This document shows positions 61,532-64,000 of a DNA stretch of 64,000 nt, in pieces. Source of the stretch: Clostridia bacterium (GTDB lineage: Bacteria > Bacillota > Clostridia > Lachnospirales > Lachnospiraceae); NCBI GenBank assembly GCA_910574475.1, contig CAJTAT010000001.1, forward strand, positions 620,001-684,000, read 5' to 3'. The notes under the pieces are model-generated. The model saw only the letters and a program-made list of their open reading frames with translations, ran no database searches and had not been told where the DNA came from. A program made the position numbers and the translations under genes. The number at the start of each line of letters is the position of its first letter. The stretch's first letter is position 1.

Positions 61532-61596
61532 AAAATAATACTGCCAATGGATTCTAAAGGATTTTTTTGTCCTCTATCCAATGACAGTATTATTTT
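61532..61596. terminator. Long hairpin terminator between the dehydrogenase gene and transporter operon
   Basis: The 21-base arms at 61532-61552 and 61576-61596 pair at 19 of 21 positions; the outside bases are AAAATAATA and TATTATTTT, so it may work in both directions. It lies just past the stop of the minus-strand dehydrogenase gene. Confidence 0.85.
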
Positions 61597-61625
61597 AAAC
61601 TCTTATTCAGATTTTAATGGCTCTC

Positions 61626-62636
61626 CTAAGGCTGAACCAGTATACGTGTATACAATCGGGAGCCATAAGCTTCAAACGCCTGCTTTAAATCTGACAGCGG
61701 AAACACTTTGCCAATCAGCGAATCCAGAGATAATTGCGATAATATTTTCGTATCGCTGACCGTATAGGGGGAATTCGTAGCTCCATAAACACCCATTACA
61801 ACACATTCCTTCCAATACAGGTCAGCCAGGTTAAGATTTAAATAAGAAGTAAAGTCATAGCTTGCAAATATCATCAGCTTTCCTCCCCGTTCTAACAGAG
61901 CTATACTATTTTGAAGCGCCAGGATGTCGCCTGCTGCATCAATGATAATGTCAAAGCCGGCGCCATCTGTAATATCCAGGGCCTTGCTCATCAAATTTTC
62001 AGAAGTAGAATCAATCACAACATCAGCTCCATTCAGAACAGCTAATGTACGTTTACTCTGCAATGGCTCACTCACTGCTAAAATAGAGGGAAGCTTCCTT
62101 CTGGCAAGCTGTACAAGAATCTGCCCGGAGCTTCCTGCCCCAAGAATCAGGATTCTCTGTCCAGGCAAAACAGATAATCGTTCCATACATCTTACGCACG
62201 TAAGCACCAGCCATGTAAGGCTACCCTGCTGTGGTGTAATCTCTTGGGGAATCCGAAAGAGTCGCCTGTGATTCAAGCTAACATACTCTGCCAACAGCCC
62301 ATTGCTGAACATTTCCCTGCAAAGATTCCATTTTCCTGCCCTGCAAGCAGGGCAGGAGCCACAGGGTATAAAAGGCGAAGCAGCCACATGATCTCCAACC
62401 TGCAGCCCCGTCCTTGCGCTGTATGCCCCAAGTTGTACAATTTCACCTGATATTTCATGGAACAAGCCATAATCACAATAGGTTTGCCCCTGTTTTCCTA
62501 TATAAACATTATAATCATCTGCATTGAGAGCTCCATAGTTAACCCGTATTTTCACATCTTCATCAGACTGAATCTCTGGCTCAGGGACTTCCACCAGTTC
62601 TATTTGACCCGGATAATATAATTTAGCACATCTCAT
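61626..62636 (-). CDS. Zinc-dehydrogenase-like protein with altered catalytic site
   Basis: 336 aa from the ATG at 62636, ten bases after GAGGAGGGG; it begins within the end of the AraC-type gene. The structural zinc motif CGSCPACRAGKWNLC and the NAD fold LILGAGSSGQILVQLARRK are intact and HEISGEI is present. Where family members have the catalytic zinc ligand Cys in CGxD, this protein reads ALNADDY (Cys replaced by Asn). It may be a weak or different enzyme. It is the only gene between the AraC-type regulator and the hairpin terminator and belongs to the regulator's transcript. Confidence 0.85.
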   Translation of the reverse strand: MRCAKLYYPGQIELVEVPEPEIQSDEDVKIRVNYGALNADDYNVYIGKQGQTYCDYGLFHEISGEIVQLGAYSARTGLQVGDHVAASPFIPCGSCPACRAGKWNLCREMFSNGLLAEYVSLNHRRLFRIPQEITPQQGSLTWLVLTCVRCMERLSVLPGQRILILGAGSSGQILVQLARRKLPSILAVSEPLQSKRTLAVLNGADVVIDSTSENLMSKALDITDGAGFDIIIDAAGDILALQNSIALLERGGKLMIFASYDFTSYLNLNLADLYWKECVVMGVYGATNSPYTVSDTKILSQLSLDSLIGKVFPLSDLKQAFEAYGSRLYTRILVQP

Positions 62637-64000
62637 CTGAATTTTGCCCCTCCTCTTGTCTACCCTTTGTTCCTTTTCTGGCAATCATGTAGTCAGAAGG
62701 CGTCATTCCAAACTGTCGCCTGAAAATTCGTCCAAAATAATTTGAATCTGAGTAGCCACAATATTCTGCTACCTTTCGGATATCATACACTCCATGATCC
62801 ATGTATATACTTGCCCACGCCATTCGAATATCTCTCAGGCTCTCAATCAGACCAAATCCGACCTTTGCTTTATACAGTTTACTTAGGTACGAAGGGGTAA
62901 TGTTCAGCTTATCAGCAATCATCTCCATGGACAGGGGATGAAAGAATTCCAAAAGCAATTGTTTTTCTGTCTCCCGGATAATTGGATTTCTTGTTTCATT
63001 AGCCAGGTTTTGTTTTTCAATTACTCTGGTAAACCATATGGAATATTCTTCCAGCTCCTGCTCAATATAATTTTTACCCCCCCCCCGGCAGGCCAGGCGA
63101 AGAGTTCTTCCTGTGCCGGCAACTTCCAAGTATCTAACACCACTTTCACAGCCTGGCACAATAGAGAACGTGCATACTTCAGCAGTTCAAAAGACACTGA
63201 AGTCTTCAAAAGATGTAGATATAATTCCTGCAAATTCTGCTGGAGTACTACCAAATCGCATGCAGCCATACTGTTATAGATATTCCAAACCATTTCCCAC
63301 AACTGTTTATTTGAAACATGATGCTTAAAGTGCTGGATGCTGGACAGAGATAAAAGGGGTAACTCCCTACAGAAAAATCGGTATCGTTCCAATTCACACA
63401 ACTTTTGATATTGTGTTTCCAGGCCTTCTTTATCTGTCTGGTAGCAAATAGAAAAATATGCACCGCCCAACACGATCTCTTTGACTGAGCGCAAAAGAGC
63501 CTGGGCTAAATTATGAATAAGTTCTACCCTGCTATATGTAGAATAGCTTTCTACCAAATTAATCAAAATACAGTAATTTCCATCTTCTCCTCTATACCAT
63601 TTTCCTTGAAAAGGGTGACAAATCTGCACTTTAAAAGCGTGAATAATCTGCTCGAGCACAACAAAAGGTTGCTTCTTCTCCTCTATGACAAGACGCATTA
63701 AACAAACTTCTCTCCCACTCATATTGCCTGTTAAATCCCTTAAAAATACAGATGCCGGCACTTTCTGTCTGTTAATCGCTTTATCATCTTGCTCTTGCCC
63801 TTCCAATGCATGAAATCTGTCAGAAGCCTCTCTCAAAGCTCTGGCCAAAGTATGGGCAGATAAAGCTTTCCAGTTTATAACTTGTATATCTTCACTTTTA
63901 CAAAATAACTTCTTTTCACGAATCTGAGCTGCGGATTCTCCCAGTAGCAATATCACCTGCGTTGGCAGATACATACGCCTGATATACTTTAAGTACTCTT
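62623..64000 (-). pseudogene. AraC-family regulator with receiver-like N-terminus, frameshifted at a G10 tract (5' end beyond window)
   Basis: The open frame runs from the window edge at 64000 to 63021, and a second frame from 63159 to 62623. They join at a run of ten C (63077-63086; G10 on the coding strand): AWPAGGG continues as KNYIEQELEEY after a one-base shift. The C-terminal part is a clear AraC domain (MEMIADKLNITPSYLSKLYK and VAEYCGYSDSNYFGRIFRRQ). The N-terminal part, around QVILLLGESAAQ and IQVINWKALSAHTLARAL, looks like a degenerate receiver. It may be phase-variable, a pseudogene or a sequencing artefact. It likely controls the catabolic cluster. Confidence 0.75.
63077..63086. repeat. 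C10/G10 homopolymer at the frameshift point
   Basis: A run of ten cytosines inside the regulator gene. Homopolymers of this length slip readily during replication; one base gained or lost restores one open frame. Confidence 0.8.

Noticed and set aside
63077..63086. Certain pseudogene status of the AraC-type regulator
   Set aside because: A ten-base homopolymer is a classic error site, so sequencing error or phase variation cannot be excluded; I kept it as frameshifted, not proven dead.

Overview
The window looks like a gut Clostridia chromosome, most probably family Lachnospiraceae. The signs are low to moderate G+C, strong AGGAGG-type ribosome sites, a clostridial dnaE-pfkA-trmH block, a CotH-kinase protein, a SleB-type cortex/wall hydrolase and a long-tailed Lgt. 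Almost all genes lie on the minus strand. The species cannot be fixed from the sequence alone. No rRNA, tRNA or CRISPR array was seen.

Layout. (1) 1-4.3 kb: an AgrC/AgrA-like two-component pair followed by a lipoprotein and two ABC-2-like membrane proteins, the last cut by the window edge. (2) 4.3-7.3 kb: a decayed accessory patch with the 5' end of a large serine recombinase, ICE-type fragments, an intact membrane protein of immunity-like context, and a broken SMI1/KNR4 gene joined to a broken epimerase. (3) 7.4-17.1 kb: a cold-shock gene with a structured leader, two tandem 78-bp hairpin repeats, a sigma-70-like protein without region 4, a FAD/Rieske oxidoreductase, a ketopantoate-reductase-type enzyme, a MORN-repeat membrane protein, an OGG-type glycosylase, an aldo/keto reductase with ferredoxin domain and a CotH-kinase protein.

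(4) 17.2-38.0 kb: an accessory island. It holds three envelope-stress or antibiotic-sensing modules: BlaI-BlaR1 with a co-regulated lipoprotein; BlaI-M56 peptidase with an ABC exporter; and a lantibiotic-immunity ABC transporter with YccF, metallophosphoesterase and a two-component system. A stress/repair cargo follows (DUF6194, KTR, radical SAM, ClbS/DfsB, GyrI-like, WYL). Between these lie remnants of Tn4451/Tn916-like elements: C-terminal serine-recombinase scraps at four places, a relaxase scrap, one truncated and one intact tnpV, and truncated regulators. No intact recombinase or relaxase remains, so the island looks immobilised and built by repeated insertion and deletion.

(5) 38.1-55.9 kb: conserved housekeeping genes: lysS, greA, dusB, lgt, birA, argF, a patatin phospholipase, SPFH/NfeD, a SleB-like hydrolase, a TrmH-type methyltransferase, pfkA, dnaE and coaBC. 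(6) 56.0-64.0 kb: a catabolic cluster: an AraC-type regulator interrupted by a frameshift at a G10 tract, a zinc-dehydrogenase-like protein, a GPH-type symporter, a split transketolase, a second zinc dehydrogenase and an SDR. The set suggests uptake and oxidation of a polyol or sugar feeding a transketolase step. The substrate is unknown and no kinase is present in the window.

The strongest regulatory reading is in the island. Three near-identical dyads lie before blaI1 and before the lipoprotein gene that faces it. CTACA half-sites lie before blaI2 and the exporter ATPase. A tandem 11-bp OmpR-type box lies at both ends of the lantibiotic-immunity operon, one copy being an orphan promoter.
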